From the NCBI RefSeq assembly GCF_901482605.1, contig NZ_LR590481.1:2170001-2234000 (forward strand): a DNA stretch of 64,000 nt, written 5' to 3'. The position numbers and the translations under genes are program-made. The notes under the pieces are model-generated. The model was not told the DNA's origin. It saw only the letters and a list, made by a program, of their open reading frames with translations, and did no database searches. Positions 23,015 through 36,174 of the stretch are shown one piece after another (positions within the stretch are counted from its first letter, which is position 1; each line of letters begins with the position of its first letter). This DNA is from Hathewaya histolytica. GTDB taxonomy: Bacteria; Bacillota; Clostridia; Clostridiales; Clostridiaceae.

Positions 23015-24550
23015 TTACTCCCACTCGATAGTAGCTGGTGGTTTTGAGGTTACGTCATAGACAATTCTATTAACCTCTTTAACTTCATTTACTATTCTTC
23101 TTGAAATTTTATCTAAAACATCATATGGTATTCTAGCCCAATCTGATGTCATTCCATCTGATGATGTTACTGCTCTTAATGCTATAGTGTGGCAATATGT
23201 CCTCTCGTCACCCATAACTCCAACAGATTGAATGTTAGGTAGGCATGCGAAGTATTGCCATATGTCTCTTTCAAGTCCTGCATTTGCAACTTCTTCTCTT
23301 AAGATTGCATCTGCTTCTCTTACTATGTGGAGCTTATCCTCTGTGATTTCACCTAGTACTCTAATTGCAAGTCCTGGTCCTGGGAATGGCTGTCTCCATA
23401 CTAAGTTTTTAGGGATTCCAAGTTCTTCTCCAACAGCTCTAACTTCATCTTTAAATAATTCTCTTAAAGGTTCAATTAAAGTAAATTCTATATCTTCTGG
23501 AAGTCCACCTACATTGTGATGGCTCTTTATTACAGCTGAAGTTTTAGTTCCACTTTCAACTACGTCAGCATATATAGTTCCTTGAACTAGGAAATCCATT
23601 TTGCCAAGTTTATCTGATTCCTCTTCAAATACTCTTATAAATTCTTCACCTATGATTTTTCTCTTTCTCTCTGGATCAGAAACTCCTTTTAACTTTCCAA
23701 GGAATCTTTCTTGTGCATTTACTCTCACAAGGTTCATATCGAAACCTGTTCTGAAGATTTTTTCTACTTGATCACCTTCGTCTTTTCTAAGTAGACCATG
23801 ATCTACAAAAACGCAAGTTAATTGTTTTCCAACAGCTCTATGAACAAGTACTGCTGCAACAGAAGAGTCAACTCCTCCTGATAATGCACATAAAACCTTT
23901 TTATCTCCAACTTTTTCTTTAATTTCTTTTATTTTTTCTTCTATAAAAGAAGTCATAGACCAATCTCCTGAAACTTCACATACTTCGAATAAGAATTTTT
24001 TAAGCATTTCTCTTCCGAATAGTGTATGTTCAACTTCTGGGTGGAATTGAACTCCATATAATTTTCTTTCCTTATTTTCGAATGCTGCTACTGGACATTC
24101 TGATGTAGTACCTACTATTTCAAAACCTTCTGGTACTTCTGAAATATAGTCTGTATGACTCATCCAACATTGTTTATCTGTTAATCCGTTAAATATTAAA
24201 GATTTACTGTTTAATTCCACATCAGTTTTACCATATTCTCTTACTGTTGCAGTACTAACTTTTCCGCCTAGAGTATATGACATTAATTGTGCTCCATAGC
24301 AAATACCAAGTATTGGAACACCTAATTCGAATACTCCTTTATCTAATCTAGGAGCTCCCTCTTCGTAAACACTATTTGGTCCACCTGTAAATATTATTCC
24401 CTTTGGATTCTTTGCTTTCATTTCTTCTACAGTTATATCATTAGATACTATTTCACAATAAACGTGATTTTCTCTAACTCTTCTTCCTATAAGTTGCTTA
24501 TATTGTCCACCGAAGTCTATTATTAAAATTAACTCATTTGCTTTAGCCAC
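23015..24550 (-). CDS. guaA: GMP synthase (glutamine-hydrolysing)
   Basis: The 511-residue protein makes GMP from XMP, glutamine and ATP. The class I amidotransferase domain fills about residues 1-190, with Cys84 in GICYGAQ and His/Glu in [10 protein letters not shown]. The ATP-pyrophosphatase domain starts with the P-loop [13 protein letters not shown] near residue 223. The C-terminal dimerisation domain ends [10 protein letters not shown]. It lies 18 bp after guaB, so it is in the same operon under the guanine riboswitch. Confidence 0.98.
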   Translation of the reverse strand: MAKANELILIIDFGGQYKQLIGRRVRENHVYCEIVSNDITVEEMKAKNPKGIIFTGGPNSVYEEGAPRLDKGVFELGVPILGICYGAQLMSYTLGGKVSTATVREYGKTDVELNSKSLIFNGLTDKQCWMSHTDYISEVPEGFEIVGTTSECPVAAFENKERKLYGVQFHPEVEHTLFGREMLKKFLFEVCEVSGDWSMTSFIEEKIKEIKEKVGDKKVLCALSGGVDSSVAAVLVHRAVGKQLTCVFVDHGLLRKDEGDQVEKIFRTGFDMNLVRVNAQERFLGKLKGVSDPERKRKIIGEEFIRVFEEESDKLGKMDFLVQGTIYADVVESGTKTSAVIKSHHNVGGLPEDIEFTLIEPLRELFKDEVRAVGEELGIPKNLVWRQPFPGPGLAIRVLGEITEDKLHIVREADAILREEVANAGLERDIWQYFACLPNIQSVGVMGDERTYCHTIALRAVTSSDGMTSDWARIPYDVLDKISRRIVNEVKEVNRIVYDVTSKPPATIEWE

Positions 24551-24568
24551 TGTATTTCCCCCATTCTA

Positions 24569-26038
<1,470 letters not shown>

Positions 26039-26091
26039 TTATTTATGTAGTTTACCAATTGTGCAAACAAAAAATACAACTATATGACACT

Positions 26092-26192
26092 ATAAAAAGA
26101 GTCCTAGTTGTATACTAACTAAAGGCTCTTTTCATAGTGTGGAATTTACGGTTCCTGTAGAGACTCCCTACCTTATTTAGAGATTATATGAA
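26092..26192 (-). promoter_or_regulatory. Guanine riboswitch with terminator, controls guaBA
   Basis: On the minus strand 26131-26192 reads ATATAATCTC...AGTCTCTAC...GGAACCGTAAATTCC...ACTATGA, the purine aptamer with its three-way junction and loop-loop residues. The specifier is C (CACTATG), which indicates guanine or hypoxanthine rather than adenine. A hairpin (GAGCC...GGACTC) with a T run follows at 26092-26130. Ligand binding should turn off guaBA. Confidence 0.92.
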
Positions 26193-26392
26193 AAGTTTTA
26201 TTCATTTGTATTTAAAAATGAATGAGAAGTTTCATTTTTTTATAATAAATTATTATACTTATAATAAGTAAACTTTTTCTTTTTGTCAATGTATTTTTTC
26301 TGTAAAAATATTTTATATAAAGTCAAAATTTTTTATAAGAATAAATTTATACACTTTTTCTTAATTTCTACGGCAATTATTATGTTATTAAT

Positions 26393-26421
26393 AAAAACAG
26401 ATGGATAAGGATATCCATCTG
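26393..26421 (-). terminator. Terminator after psuG
   Basis: CAGATGGAT pairs with ATCCATCTG, followed on the minus strand by TTTTTAT. Confidence 0.8.
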
Positions 26422-26428
26422 AATATTA

Positions 26429-27349
26429 TTAAGCATTTAATTTTGATAATTCAACTGCTAATTCTGCTCCAAGTTTAGCATTGTTATAAACTAATTGAAT
26501 ATTTGATTCTAAACTTGACCCACCAGTAATCTCTTTAACTTTAGATAAAAGGAATGGAGTACTTTCTTTTCCTTTAATTCCTTTTTCCTCTGCCTCTTTT
26601 ACTGCTTCTTCTATAGCTTTAGTTATAGTAACATAGTCCATTTCATACTCTGCTGGAATAGGGTTTGTAACTACCACTCCTCCATTTAATCCTAGGTCCC
26701 ATTTGCTCTTTAATGCTGATGCTAAAACTTCTACAGAATCCATTCTATAATCTACACCGAAACCACTCTTTCTTGTATAGAAAGCAGGTAACTCATCTGT
26801 ACCAAATCCAACAACAGGAACTCCTTGAGTTTCTAAGTATTCTAAAGTTAATCCTATATCAAGTATTGATTTTGCACCTGCACAAACAACAGCTACATTA
26901 GTATGTGCTAATTCTTGAAGGTCTGCTGAAATATCAAAGCTCTCTTGAGCTCCTCTATGAACTCCACCTATTCCTCCTGTAGCAAATACATCTATACCAG
27001 CAAGTTCAGATATAATCATTGTAGATGCAACAGTAGTAGCTCCATCTAACTTATTAGCAATTATAAAAGGTATGTCTCTTCTACTTGTTTTTACTACACC
27101 TTCTGCTTTACCTAGGTATTCAACCTCTTCTTTAGTTAATCCAACTTTAATTTTTCCATTTAATATAGCAATAGTAGCTGGTATAGCACCATTATCTCTA
27201 ATTATTTTCTCAACTTCTAAAGCCATTTCTACATTTTTAGGATATGGCATACCATGTGATATTATTGTTGATTCTAAAGCAACAACTGGCTTACCTGCTT
27301 TTATAGCCTCTAAAACTTCTGGGTTAATTTCTAAATATTTATTTAACAT
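26429..27349 (-). CDS. psuG: Pseudouridine-5'-phosphate glycosidase
   Basis: The 306-residue protein cleaves pseudouridine 5'-phosphate into uracil and ribose 5-phosphate. The N-terminus MLNKYLEINPEV and the motifs ALESTIISHGMPYP, TSRRDIP, TATGGIGGVHRGA and VVVTNPIPAEYEM are those of PsuG. Its start overlaps the end of the psuK-like gene by seven bases, so the two are coupled. The pair recycles pseudouridine from RNA turnover. Confidence 0.96.
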   Translation of the reverse strand: MLNKYLEINPEVLEAIKAGKPVVALESTIISHGMPYPKNVEMALEVEKIIRDNGAIPATIAILNGKIKVGLTKEEVEYLGKAEGVVKTSRRDIPFIIANKLDGATTVASTMIISELAGIDVFATGGIGGVHRGAQESFDISADLQELAHTNVAVVCAGAKSILDIGLTLEYLETQGVPVVGFGTDELPAFYTRKSGFGVDYRMDSVEVLASALKSKWDLGLNGGVVVTNPIPAEYEMDYVTITKAIEEAVKEAEEKGIKGKESTPFLLSKVKEITGGSSLESNIQLVYNNAKLGAELAVELSKLNA

Positions 27350-28437
27350 AATCCTATCTCCTTCATCTTTTTATTTATGTTTTCTAATGACATATTAGGG
27401 TTAATTGTATTTTCATGAGATAAAGCCATTATAGAAGCTACACTAGCAAATCGTGCCGCATGATCTATTTCAAAGTCATTTAAATGACTGTAAGCAAGTG
27501 CTGCTATAAATGCGTCTCCTGCTCCTGTAGCATTAACAACTTCAATCTTAGGTGTTTTTATTATATTAGAATTTATTCCATCATTATAATAAACACCTTC
27601 AGCCCCTAAACTTATAAATACTCTTTTTACTCCTTTATCTAAGAAATATTTCGCTGTATTTTCTAAGTCTGTCTGATTATTGATTTTTATACCTGATAAC
27701 ATTTCTGCTTCAAGCTTATTAGGCTTTATAGTATGAAAATATCCTATTATATCCTTTACCTTTTGTGCTTTTTTCGTAGATACAGTATCTAAGAAAAAGT
27801 CTGTATTTTTATGATTAGAAACAATATATTCAATTACTTCTTTAGATATATTGGTATCTATTATACAAATTTTTGAATGTTCTATAATGTGTTTTTTTTC
27901 TTGTATATATTCAACTTTTAAGCTATCAAATATGTCCATGTGTGCTATAGCAACTGACATATCTCCTTCTCCATCTAATATAGATAGATAAGTAGAAGTA
28001 GATTTTCCTTTTAGTACAAGTGAGTCCTCCATATTTAATCCTATATTTCTAGACTCCTCTAATATCTTTCTCCCATAAACATCATCTCCGACTACACTTA
28101 TAAGTTTAGTTTCTACACCTAACTTAACTAAGTTTTCGCCAATATTTCTTCCTACGCCTCCTAATGATATCTTCACTTCACCAGGATTAGAATCTTTACT
28201 AATTAACTTATCATTAGGAAACCCCTGTATATCAACGTTAGTTCCACCTATAATGCTTACATAGGCCTCTTCATTTATGATATAACCTTTCCCAACGATA
28301 TAGCCCTTCTTCAGTAGATTCGTTATATGTACCGCCACGGATGAACGTGTTATGCCAAGAGAATTAGCTAATTCTTTTTGAGAAATCATAGGATTCTTTT
28401 TAATTAAATCTAAAATTTCTTGTTCCCTATTTGTCAT
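27343..28437 (-). CDS. psuK: PfkB-family kinase with N-terminal winged helix, likely pseudouridine kinase
   Basis: The 364-residue protein has an N-terminal winged helix (about 1-55, ILDLIKKNPMISQKELANSLGITRSSVAVHI) fused to a PfkB sugar/nucleoside kinase (about 60-364). The kinase shows GGVGRNIGENLVKLG, and the anion-hole and catalytic motif NATGAGDAF with the base Asp. Next to psuG it most likely phosphorylates pseudouridine. The fused DNA-binding domain suggests it also senses substrate and regulates the operon, though that is inference. GGAG precedes the ATG. Confidence 0.88.
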   Translation of the reverse strand: MTNREQEILDLIKKNPMISQKELANSLGITRSSVAVHITNLLKKGYIVGKGYIINEEAYVSIIGGTNVDIQGFPNDKLISKDSNPGEVKISLGGVGRNIGENLVKLGVETKLISVVGDDVYGRKILEESRNIGLNMEDSLVLKGKSTSTYLSILDGEGDMSVAIAHMDIFDSLKVEYIQEKKHIIEHSKICIIDTNISKEVIEYIVSNHKNTDFFLDTVSTKKAQKVKDIIGYFHTIKPNKLEAEMLSGIKINNQTDLENTAKYFLDKGVKRVFISLGAEGVYYNDGINSNIIKTPKIEVVNATGAGDAFIAALAYSHLNDFEIDHAARFASVASIMALSHENTINPNMSLENINKKMKEIGLC

Positions 28438-28565
28438 AGCTTCTCCTTAACTTTTGTTTATTTTATTAACTTATGTTTATTCTCTAACTTTACTTATAAT
28501 ATCATATTTTCTTTTAAAATTCAATCTTATTTCATTATTTATTATATGCTTTTTATAAATTTATA

Positions 28566-28600
28566 TAAAAAAATAGGGCTTTGCATATGCAAAACCCTAT
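28566..28600 (-). terminator. Terminator after groEL
   Basis: TAGGGTTTTGCATATGCAAA pairs with itself as a GC-containing hairpin with a run of seven T on the minus strand. Confidence 0.85.
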
Positions 28601-28617
28601 AAATTCACTTCTATGGA

Positions 28618-30261
<1,644 letters not shown>

Positions 30262-30289
30262 CTATAAATAATAATTTTTTAGGATAAAA

Positions 30290-30577
<288 letters not shown>

Positions 30578-30663
30578 TTAAAACCCTCCTTAATTGATTT
30601 GTTTATTTAATTTAATATTTTACTTTTATTTTATAAACACTTATCTTATGTAACTCTCATGCA

Positions 30664-30690
30664 TTAGCACTCATTAACTTAGAGTGCTAA
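30664..30690. promoter_or_regulatory. CIRCE operator (HrcA site)
   Basis: TTAGCACTC, nine bases, GAGTGCTAA: the exact CIRCE inverted repeat, about 90 bp before groES. TATAAT on the minus strand sits just upstream (near 30697-30702). HrcA repression relieved by heat is the known mechanism. Confidence 0.97.
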
Positions 30691-30889
30691 TACAATTATT
30701 ATAGTAATTAATAGCATTATTAATATCAAATACTATTAAAGGCTAAATTAACCCATATAGCTCTATTATGATAATATATATGTTTTTTGCTTTATATATC
30801 TTATGTTTTCATAACAAATTATCAATTTAATTTTTTATTGTTATATTTGATGTTATAATATTTAATAAAAAAGTTATATGGGTGATATT

Positions 30890-31549
30890 ATGAATTTAAA
30901 CAAAATAAATAACTCTAATTTAACTAAGCGATTTAAAAATACTTTTTTCTATGTTATTTTAAGTTCTTTTATACTAGTATTGTGTATAAATTTTGTAATG
31001 CTATTTAAATATATTTACTATATAGATATTAAATACCTAAAACTAGAAGAAATCTCGGAATTAAGTTTTGACAACTTAAAATCTAATTACAACTATTTAA
31101 TAGATTTTTTATATTCTAATAGTAAGAACTTTTCTATGCCCTATTTTAAGTCTTCTTATAATGGAAGAGTTCATTTCTTCGAGGTTAGAAATATCATAAA
31201 AACTTTAAATTGTTCTCTATTAGTTACTGCACCAATTAGTATATTCTATGTACTAAGACAAAATGCTAAAAAGAATTTTCATTACTTAAAATATGTTTCT
31301 ATAATACTATGTTCTTTTCCTTTTTTATTATTACTACCTTTAGCAATTAATTTTTCCAAGGCTTTCGATACATTTCATCATATATTGTTTAATAACGATT
31401 ACTGGATTTTTGACGAAACTTTAGACCCTGTAATAACAGTTCTGCCTGAAAGATTCTTTATGCATGAAGGTTTCTTCTTGTTACTTATAATTCTAATTAT
31501 ATCCATATCTTTATATTTTATTTATAGAAAGAAAAAAAGAAGCTCTTAA
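30890..31549 (+). CDS. DUF1461 integral membrane protein (TIGR01906)
   Basis: The 219-residue protein is started at ATG 30890 because GGGTGAT lies just upstream; the earlier ATG overlaps that site. It has four membrane segments (near residues 18-38, 105-125, 132-152 and 190-208). The signature of the family, HHILFNNDYWIFDETLDPVI followed by LPERFFMH, is intact. The role is unknown. IS copy 2 begins four bases after its stop, inside the loop of what was its terminator. Confidence 0.88.
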   Translation: MNLNKINNSNLTKRFKNTFFYVILSSFILVLCINFVMLFKYIYYIDIKYLKLEEISELSFDNLKSNYNYLIDFLYSNSKNFSMPYFKSSYNGRVHFFEVRNIIKTLNCSLLVTAPISIFYVLRQNAKKNFHYLKYVSIILCSFPFLLLLPLAINFSKAFDTFHHILFNNDYWIFDETLDPVITVLPERFFMHEGFFLLLIILIISISLYFIYRKKKRSS

Positions 31550-31553
31550 AAAG

Positions 31554-33260
31554 GAGACCACTGAAAAACTTATAGTTTTTCGGGGGTTTACTTTTTACAT
31601 AATTTAAAAGACTCAAGTTTATACCATTTTGTGGTATGAGCTTGAGTCTTTTTGTATTATTAAACCCTAATCGGGTATATTTACTGATTGCTTAGAGTCA
31701 ATATTCTCTTCAAGTTTACAGCAAAAATGGTCAATGCACCTTGCATTTGCATGCCAACAAGACCTGCGGCTGACGCAACATCATACCCATGTCTATGTTT
31801 CATTTCACTATTTTTAGCTTCAATTTTATATCTCTCTTTTGATTTTTCTTTAAAAAAATCAGTTTCTTGAAATTCAATATGTTTTTGATGCGTATTCGTT
31901 TTGATTGAAACTGAGTATGATTTAGTTTTAGCACCTTCTTTATAGCACCCTTGTTTTAAAGGGCAACACTGACACTTTTTAACATCAAAAAAATAAGAAA
32001 TTACTGTACCTAGTCCATCTTTGGCATGTTTTTTAGGTCTAGTACTAGTTTTCTTAGTACTCATATGGCCAGCTTCACACGCATACATATCTGCATCTTT
32101 ATTATATTCAAACTTCGTTTTAGTTTGTCTTTTGTTACCATGAGATACTGATTTACTAAGCTTTGCAATTAGATTTTTTTCACTTTCATTTACATATTCT
32201 ATATTTTCTTTTTCTGAATAAGCTGCATCTCCAATAATATTTTCTATGTTTAAGCCAGAGGCTTCGCTCTTTTCAATAAGTGATTTTAGTTGTTTTCCAT
32301 CGTGTTTTTCTCCCGAAGTAACTACAGCAGCAGTAATAATACGTTCCTCAGTCATTGCAATATGAGTTTTATACCCAAAGAAAGATGTATCAGCAGTTTT
32401 GTGTCCAACTTTTGCGTCAGCATCTTTAGAGAATGACAAAACCTCTAAATCATCTTCGATTGTTTCTTTTAATAAATTTAATTTTTCTTTTACAGCTGGA
32501 TAACTTGAAATGACCTCTTCTTTTTCAATAACTGATATAAGTTTTTGACAATACTCTATTTCATCCTCAAGAAGACCGTTGTTAACTTTATTAGGAAACC
32601 TTGCTTTCATTGACTCATCAATGTTATAAACTGACTTTCGAAGTTTTTTAGATTGTTCAATTAAAACTTCCCTAGGTGTTTTTTGATTGTATCTAGCTTT
32701 GGTATGAGTTGAATCAACAATAATTGATTTTGATTTTATAATTTCCTTTTCCAATGCTATTTCTACGGTTTTAGAAATTAGCATGTCCATTAGATTAGTG
32801 TCCTTTAAGCGTAGCTTTCTAAATTTAGTTAAAGAACTTGGATTAATTACATCCTCCTCCGGAGCCATATCTAAGAAATATTTAAAAGACATATCATATT
32901 TAGAGCGTTCAACAACATCTACATCAGAAATATTGAAAATAGTTTTTAGTAAAAGATATTTAAACATTCTTATTGGGTCAATCGCTCCGCGACCGTTATT
33001 ATTGCAATATGTAGAAACTAATTCATCGTAGATGAATGAGAAATCTACCATTTCTTTAATCCTTCTCAACATATTATCTTTAGGGATAATCCTATCATAT
33101 ATATCACCATATTCGCTTAATATCATCTTTTGATGCATTAACATAAAATCACCTGCTTAAATTAGTAATATAAAAATTATACTAAAAAATAGACATAACA
33201 TCTACACAAACTGTAGTGTTATGTCTATTAAGATTAGGAGGGTACTTTTTCAGTACCCTC
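31554..33260 (-). mobile_element. IS1182-family insertion sequence, copy 2
   Basis: The element is 1707 bp, the same as copy 1 in reverse orientation. Flanking direct repeats are CTTAAAAAG at 31545-31553 and 33261-33269. The flanks, rejoined without the duplication, give AAAAGAAGCT-CTTAAAA-AGCTTCTTTT, a clean terminator for the upstream membrane-protein gene, so the insertion point is the hairpin loop. Internal end hairpins match copy 1. Confidence 0.93.
31681..33144 (-). CDS. IS1182-family transposase, copy 2
   Basis: The 487-residue protein is identical in sequence to the product at 16588-18051. The DUF772 N-terminal region and the DDE residues (IIVDSTHTKA, IIGDAAYS, RYKIEAKNSE) are intact, as is the ribosome binding site AGGTGAT. 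Identity over the full length, together with the intact ends, implies very recent movement or gene conversion between copies. Confidence 0.95.
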   Translation of the reverse strand: MLMHQKMILSEYGDIYDRIIPKDNMLRRIKEMVDFSFIYDELVSTYCNNNGRGAIDPIRMFKYLLLKTIFNISDVDVVERSKYDMSFKYFLDMAPEEDVINPSSLTKFRKLRLKDTNLMDMLISKTVEIALEKEIIKSKSIIVDSTHTKARYNQKTPREVLIEQSKKLRKSVYNIDESMKARFPNKVNNGLLEDEIEYCQKLISVIEKEEVISSYPAVKEKLNLLKETIEDDLEVLSFSKDADAKVGHKTADTSFFGYKTHIAMTEERIITAAVVTSGEKHDGKQLKSLIEKSEASGLNIENIIGDAAYSEKENIEYVNESEKNLIAKLSKSVSHGNKRQTKTKFEYNKDADMYACEAGHMSTKKTSTRPKKHAKDGLGTVISYFFDVKKCQCCPLKQGCYKEGAKTKSYSVSIKTNTHQKHIEFQETDFFKEKSKERYKIEAKNSEMKHRHGYDVASAAGLVGMQMQGALTIFAVNLKRILTLSNQ

Positions 33261-33461
33261 CTTAAAAAGCTTCTTTTATATTTTAATATTGTTTTCTCAT
33301 GAATATTATAATCATAATCTCAATTATTTGTAAATATTTATATATCTAGATATATTTTAATTCGTTATTAATATATTAAATAATCATTATCTCTCTTAAC
33401 TAAAATGTATAAAAAACAGTTTTTAATACTATATGAATAGTGTTAAATCATTGGTACTTAT

Positions 33462-34394
33462 TTATCTCCTACGTCTATAAAAAACGTCTGAATATGATAT
33501 TACATCCTGATATCCTTTAACTTTAAGTTTAATATTACCAGATGTCAAAAACTCAATAGCATCTTGTATATTATAATCAAAGGCTAACTGAGTATGTGCA
33601 TAAGAGATTTCCATATTTCCTGCTTTAGTAGTTGAATTAGTAAATCCACCTTTTACAGTCATATATCCTCTATGCATTGATTTGTTCACATCTGAAACTT
33701 TATCTATTTTAAACTTAAATGCAATACCATTTACAGATGTTTTACAGTGACTACTTTGTGAGCTTTTATAATCCTTAACATAAGCTTTTTCTTGCTCAAA
33801 AAGATCTATTGAAATTGATTCGTGATGACTTCTAGCTGTAGAATTATTAAAATATATATTAGAGTCATGACCTAATGCTAGTACATCACTGAAATAACAA
33901 AGAGGTCTTTTTTTCCAGTCATAGAAAAGATAAAACTCATACTCTCCATTGCTTTTTTCATATCCATCCAAATTTATTCTAATCCAACTATTTTCGGATT
34001 TGTTTGGAAATGACCTCGTAATTTTCTTATTATCATACAGTTTCAAAAGTTTATCTTGTCCTTCCAATAATTCATATTCTTCTTCTGTATATTTTTTAGG
34101 ATCTACCTTAACATTACCACACCCATCTTGAATTACCCTTATATAAGCTTGGCTACTATTATATGACACTGCATTTTTTTCTAACTCTTTTAAGGCTTCT
34201 ACGCTTTTTGGGTCATTTTTAAAATTATTAAGTTGCGACTTAGCTATACCTTCTGATATGTTAGTTTTGAAATTACTTTGAGTTAGTGCCATTTTATAAT
34301 TGTCATCTTTTACTGGTGTTGCACCTACCATAACTGAATTAAAAAATATAGTAGCAGATACTAATAAAGCACTTGTTAATTTAATTTTACTCAT
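33462..34394 (-). CDS. Secreted protein of unknown function
   Basis: The 310-residue protein starts MSKIKLTSALLVSATIFF behind AGGGGGAT and carries a signal peptide likely cut after VGA near residue 25. The mature part is lysine-, serine- and aromatic-rich. It has no cell-wall anchor motif, transmembrane tail or enzyme motif that I recognise. It ends in RRRR. A single gene with divergent neighbours; it may be a clostridial exported beta protein. The family is unrecognised. Confidence 0.7.
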   Translation of the reverse strand: MSKIKLTSALLVSATIFFNSVMVGATPVKDDNYKMALTQSNFKTNISEGIAKSQLNNFKNDPKSVEALKELEKNAVSYNSSQAYIRVIQDGCGNVKVDPKKYTEEEYELLEGQDKLLKLYDNKKITRSFPNKSENSWIRINLDGYEKSNGEYEFYLFYDWKKRPLCYFSDVLALGHDSNIYFNNSTARSHHESISIDLFEQEKAYVKDYKSSQSSHCKTSVNGIAFKFKIDKVSDVNKSMHRGYMTVKGGFTNSTTKAGNMEISYAHTQLAFDYNIQDAIEFLTSGNIKLKVKGYQDVISYSDVFYRRRR

Positions 34395-34483
34395 TGTTAT
34401 CCCCCTTAATGTGCTATAATAATGTTAACTATACCAAAATCAACATTATTATTCAATATTTTACCATAGGAGGAGTATCTTTT

Positions 34484-34741
34484 ATGAGTTCTTTATATGT
34501 ATTTTTTATTATCTTCATTATATTTATCTTGTTTATCATCATAAATAAAGTATTTCTTAACAACATATCTACTATTAAACTAATGTTTTTATCTTTATTT
34601 ACAATGATAATTGGTATAGCATTTTTGGTAATTATAAATGATTACTCTAATATTTCATTTTTCTTAAAATTGATTGGTCTTTTTATATTATTATTTGGAA
34701 TTAGTACTGGAATAAGTATACTAAAAAAAGATTTAAAATAA
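34484..34741 (+). CDS. Small membrane protein (85 aa)
   Basis: The start at 34484 is chosen because AGGAGGAGTATCTTTT lies directly upstream; the longer frame lacks this. The product is 85 residues with three hydrophobic segments (YVFFIIFIIFILFIIINKVF, LSLFTMIIGIAFLVII, IGLFILLFGISTGISIL) and a KKDLK tail. The family is unrecognised. It is transcribed divergently from the secreted-protein gene, whose start is 90 bp away. Confidence 0.65.
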   Translation: MSSLYVFFIIFIIFILFIIINKVFLNNISTIKLMFLSLFTMIIGIAFLVIINDYSNISFFLKLIGLFILLFGISTGISILKKDLK

Positions 34742-34785
34742 ACTTTTTTGAAGATACAATATAAGTTTCAAATAATATGTATTAG

Positions 34786-34827
34786 AATTTTAGACTAGGA
34801 TTACATTTTAACGCCTAGTCTAAAATT
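34786..34827. terminator. Bidirectional terminator
   Basis: AATTTTAGACTAGG (34786-34799) pairs with CCTAGTCTAAAATT (34814-34827), with A/T runs on both sides. It serves the small membrane protein. The remaining 200 bp up to 35044 show no gene. Confidence 0.8.
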
Positions 34828-35043
34828 TAATATTATATTCTATATTTTGTAACATAACCTAATCATCTTCTTAGATGCTGTCTAATATGTTCTTTTGACA
34901 CTTTTACTTTTCATACCCTTGCTATGATTTCAAAGGCTACCTTCATATATTGCTATCCACTATTCCATGAACGTAAAATTTTTTAATTTAAATTTTTGAC
35001 GTTTTATTAAATTTCTACTAATAACCTTGTAATATCAATACTT

Positions 35044-35931
35044 TTATATTTTAATATTGTTTTCTCTGGCGTAATAAAATAAATATTGTTGAGCAAATCC
35101 AGATAAATCGCCAAATTTATCCCTGCCGAATTTTCTAATCTTAGGTAATGACACATCAGGAGCTACATAAAAATGTTGCATGGCTCTTTTAACCCATACA
35201 TCCACTGGAAAAGCTGAATACTTTTGCATAGAAAAAAGTATTATGCAATCAGATACTTTAGGCCCAATGCCGTTAAACTCTTTCATAGCTTCATGACATT
35301 CATCATCACTAAGACCTTTTATATAGTCTAAATTTTTCTCTCCACTATATATTTTCTCTACAGTATCTTTTATATATTTTGCCCTAAACCCTGTTCTACA
35401 TTCTTCTAATTCTTCTATAGTAGCGTCTTTTAATTTTTCTAATTTAGGGAAAGTATAATAAGATTCCCCCTTGTATATAATCTCTTCTCCCCATGCTTTA
35501 CTTATATTATTTATGGCTTTTTTTATCATAGGTATCCTATTATTAGCTGAAATAATAAATGAAAGTGTAATTTCAAAAGGATCTTGTTTTAAAATTCTTA
35601 TTCCTTTTCCAAACGATGTAGATTCAGCTAATATTGGATCTTTACTAAGCTCTTCTTTAATATCTCCATAATTCCTCTTTAAATCAAAATACTCTTCCCA
35701 TATATCATAAAAATCCTTAATGTTAGTATTATATATTATGACATCATCTTGGTTTTTTTGAACTTCAATAACCTTCCCAAATGCTACACCTACATAACTT
35801 CCATCATCTCTCCTGTTCCATCTAAAACATTGTCCACAATCGAATATATCCTTAAGTTCAAAACTTTTTACATTTTTAATTATAATCCCTTGTTCTATTT
35901 CTTCTAAAGCCTCATATTCTCTATAGTCCAT
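35044..35931 (-). CDS. 8-oxoguanine DNA glycosylase/lyase (OGG1 type)
   Basis: The protein is 295 residues from ATG 35931; an upstream GTG overlaps the AAGGTG ribosome binding site. The N-terminal OGG-N fold (FDCGQCFRWNRRDDGSY) precedes the helix-hairpin-helix GPD domain. The hairpin LNGIGPKVSDCI-like segment (FNGIGPKVSDC) carries the catalytic Lys, and FPVDVWVKRAM the catalytic Asp. It removes oxidised guanine opposite C and nicks the strand. FAQQYLFYYAREN closes the fold. It is a single gene. Confidence 0.92.
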   Translation of the reverse strand: MDYREYEALEEIEQGIIIKNVKSFELKDIFDCGQCFRWNRRDDGSYVGVAFGKVIEVQKNQDDVIIYNTNIKDFYDIWEEYFDLKRNYGDIKEELSKDPILAESTSFGKGIRILKQDPFEITLSFIISANNRIPMIKKAINNISKAWGEEIIYKGESYYTFPKLEKLKDATIEELEECRTGFRAKYIKDTVEKIYSGEKNLDYIKGLSDDECHEAMKEFNGIGPKVSDCIILFSMQKYSAFPVDVWVKRAMQHFYVAPDVSLPKIRKFGRDKFGDLSGFAQQYLFYYARENNIKI

Positions 35932-36094
35932 TATGTTCACCTTCCTTTTATATTAATTAATATTATGTATTATATATTTTCTTATCTATAAATATCTTAT
36001 AGCTATTATTAATTATTTTGTACTAATTTATATTTTTTAATAATATTATAACAAACCATTTATATATTAACTACATACTTTCATATAATTTAAT

Positions 36095-36130
36095 ATTAAA
36101 ACAGCTCTTATAAAGGTTTAAGAGCTGTTT
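36095..36130 (-). terminator. Terminator after the Gate-domain gene
   Basis: AAACAGCTCTTA pairs with TAAGAGCTGTTT around an eight-base loop, 45 bp after the stop at 36175. Confidence 0.75.
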
Positions 36131-36174
36131 CGTTATATGAATTATTAAATTATTTATTATAATATTATTTAGTC

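Noticed and set aside
28420-28602. Plus-strand frame between psuK and groEL
   Set aside because: It runs through the groEL terminator, is AT-rich and has no ribosome binding site.
34394-34483. Longer start for the 85-residue membrane protein
   Set aside because: The extension overlaps the divergent promoter area and lacks a ribosome binding site; AGGAGGAG before 34484 fixes the start.
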